DNA of 12,601 nucleotides, taken from the NCBI GenBank assembly GCA_041670885.1, contig JBAXYJ010000065.1, forward strand, positions 1 through 12,601, in the 5' to 3' direction. The position numbers and the translations under genes were made by a program. The notes under the pieces were generated by a model that had not been told where the DNA came from, searched no databases, and was given only the letters and a program-made list of their open reading frames with translations. Below are positions 11,739-12,601 of the stretch, in pieces. The stretch's first letter is position 1. Each line of letters opens with the position of its first letter. The stretch comes from JAJBWD01 sp041670885 (GTDB taxonomy: Bacteria > Bacillota > Clostridia > Clostridiales > Clostridiaceae).

Positions 11739-12601
11739 TATAAACAGCATTGGCTGTCTTCACTATGTCTTATGCTGTCAAAATTTTCAAATATCTTCTT
11801 GGCTACTTCCGGCCGGTTCATTGTATAAAGATGAATTCCGTCTACTCCTTCTGCAAGAAGATCTATTATCTGCTCTGTGGCATATACAATTCCTGCCTGT
11901 TTCAATGCTTCCGGATTGTTCTCATATTTCAACAGTATTCTTTTAAATTTAGCAGGAAGTGAGGCACCACAAAAGGATGTTATTTTTTCTATCTGCTTTT
12001 TATTTATTACAGGCATTATTCCTGCAGATACCGGTATATTAACCCCTAACAAATCAAGTTTTTCCCGAAAGTTATAAAATAGTCCGTTGTCAAAAAACAT
12101 CTGAGTTATTAAAAAGTCTGCACCACTTTTCACCTTCAGCTTTAAATTTTTCATATCTTCAATTAAATTAGAAGCCTCCACGTGCCCTTCCGGATAGCAG
12201 GCTGCGCTAACTGAAAAATCTCCTGCTTCTTTAATCCTCTGCACTAAGTCATTTGCATAGGTAAATTCACCTTTGACATCTGTATCAACAGGGATATCGC
12301 CTCTTAGAGCCAGGATATTTTGTATGTTATTATCCTTTAGTTCTTTTAAAATATTATCTATTTCTGCTTCAGTTGAGCTAATACAGGTTAAATGAGCTAA
12401 TGCCTCAATATTATATTTATTCTTTATAAGGCTGGCAATTTTTGTAGTGTTTGACCTGCCGCTCCCTGCCGCTCCATAGGTAACGCTTATAAAATCAGGT
12501 TTTAAATTCTTAAGTTCCTCAAGAGTGTTAAGGACCGTATCAATAGGTGATGTGGTTTTTGGAGGGAAAATCTCCAGGGACATAACAGTTTTTTTATGGA
12601 A
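11738..12601 (-). CDS. metF: Methylenetetrahydrofolate reductase, N-terminus cut by window edge
   Basis: MetF is an FAD enzyme that reduces 5,10-methylene-THF to 5-methyl-THF, feeding methionine synthesis and, in acetogens, the Wood-Ljungdahl methyl branch. The 287 visible residues contain SLEIFPPK (with the catalytic-site glutamate), FISVTYGAAGSGR, AHLTC, NILALRGD, SAACYPEGH, FLITQMFFDN and SAGIMPV, in the family order. An ATG at 12583 is internal. The frame stays open to the right edge as FHKKTVMSLEIFPPK, matching the usual KKTVxSLEIFPPK N-terminus, so the true start is a few codons beyond the window. It links functionally to the glycine cleavage genes, which supply methylene-THF, although about 10 kb separates them. 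It ends in a strong terminator, so tcdA downstream uses its own promoter. Confidence 0.95.
   Translation of the reverse strand, partial: FHKKTVMSLEIFPPKTTSPIDTVLNTLEELKNLKPDFISVTYGAAGSGRSNTTKIASLIKNKYNIEALAHLTCISSTEAEIDNILKELKDNNIQNILALRGDIPVDTDVKGEFTYANDLVQRIKEAGDFSVSAACYPEGHVEASNLIEDMKNLKLKVKSGADFLITQMFFDNGLFYNFREKLDLLGVNIPVSAGIMPVINKKQIEKITSFCGASLPAKFKRILLKYENNPEALKQAGIVYATEQIIDLLAEGVDGIHLYTMNRPEVAKKIFENFDSIRHSEDSQCCL

Noticed and set aside
11650..11946. 98-codon plus-strand frame after a TTGACA at 11620
   Set aside because: It runs through the metF terminator and antisense to metF, has no Shine-Dalgarno and no recognisable domain. The -10 after the TTGACA is poor.

Overview
The window is low-GC, AT-rich DNA with strong AGGAGG-type ribosome binding sites, TTGACA/TATAAT-like promoters and mostly minus-strand genes. 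It reads as the chromosome of a Clostridium-like anaerobic Firmicute. The glycine cleavage and lipoate genes, the MetF homologue and the BceRSAB-type module all fit that assignment, but the genus is inferred and the species cannot be named from sequence alone. Both window edges cut genes: gcvH loses its C-terminus on the left and metF its N-terminus on the right.

Left region (1-2860): a minus-strand glycine cleavage operon (gcvT, then gcvH) lies behind a tandem glycine riboswitch whose second aptamer overlaps an intrinsic terminator. Divergent from it is a lipoate-protein ligase, the enzyme expected to put lipoate on GcvH Lys63, so one-carbon/glycine metabolism and its cofactor attachment sit back to back.

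Middle-left (2850-4990): minus-strand housekeeping genes. These are a DUF190 protein with a CrcB/Fluc fluoride channel (probable UUG start), a small stand-alone Smr-like protein with degenerate motifs, and a monoacylglycerol-lipase-type alpha/beta hydrolase with a good sigma-A promoter.

Centre (5030-9640): a complete BceRSAB-type peptide-antibiotic sensing and detoxification module, in the order response regulator, intramembrane-sensing histidine kinase, ABC ATPase, FtsX-like permease. Candidate operators are visible. One is an exact 10-bp direct repeat at 20-bp periodicity upstream of the ATPase gene. The other is a head-to-tail 21-bp repeat (19/21 identical) that abuts the extended -10 promoter of the regulator gene.

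Right (9598-12601): divergent from the regulator is a 302-residue protein with the zinc-ribbon, HTH and transposase-fold layout of IS1595-type transposases, but apparently without the catalytic acidic residues and without recognisable terminal repeats. It is the best candidate here for something undescribed, perhaps a domesticated DNA-binding protein. Next come tcdA (tRNA t6A dehydratase), whose perfect TTGACA promoter lies in a duplicated 17-bp motif, and metF (methylenetetrahydrofolate reductase), which ends in a strong terminator. I see no CRISPR array, tRNA, rRNA or intact mobile element.
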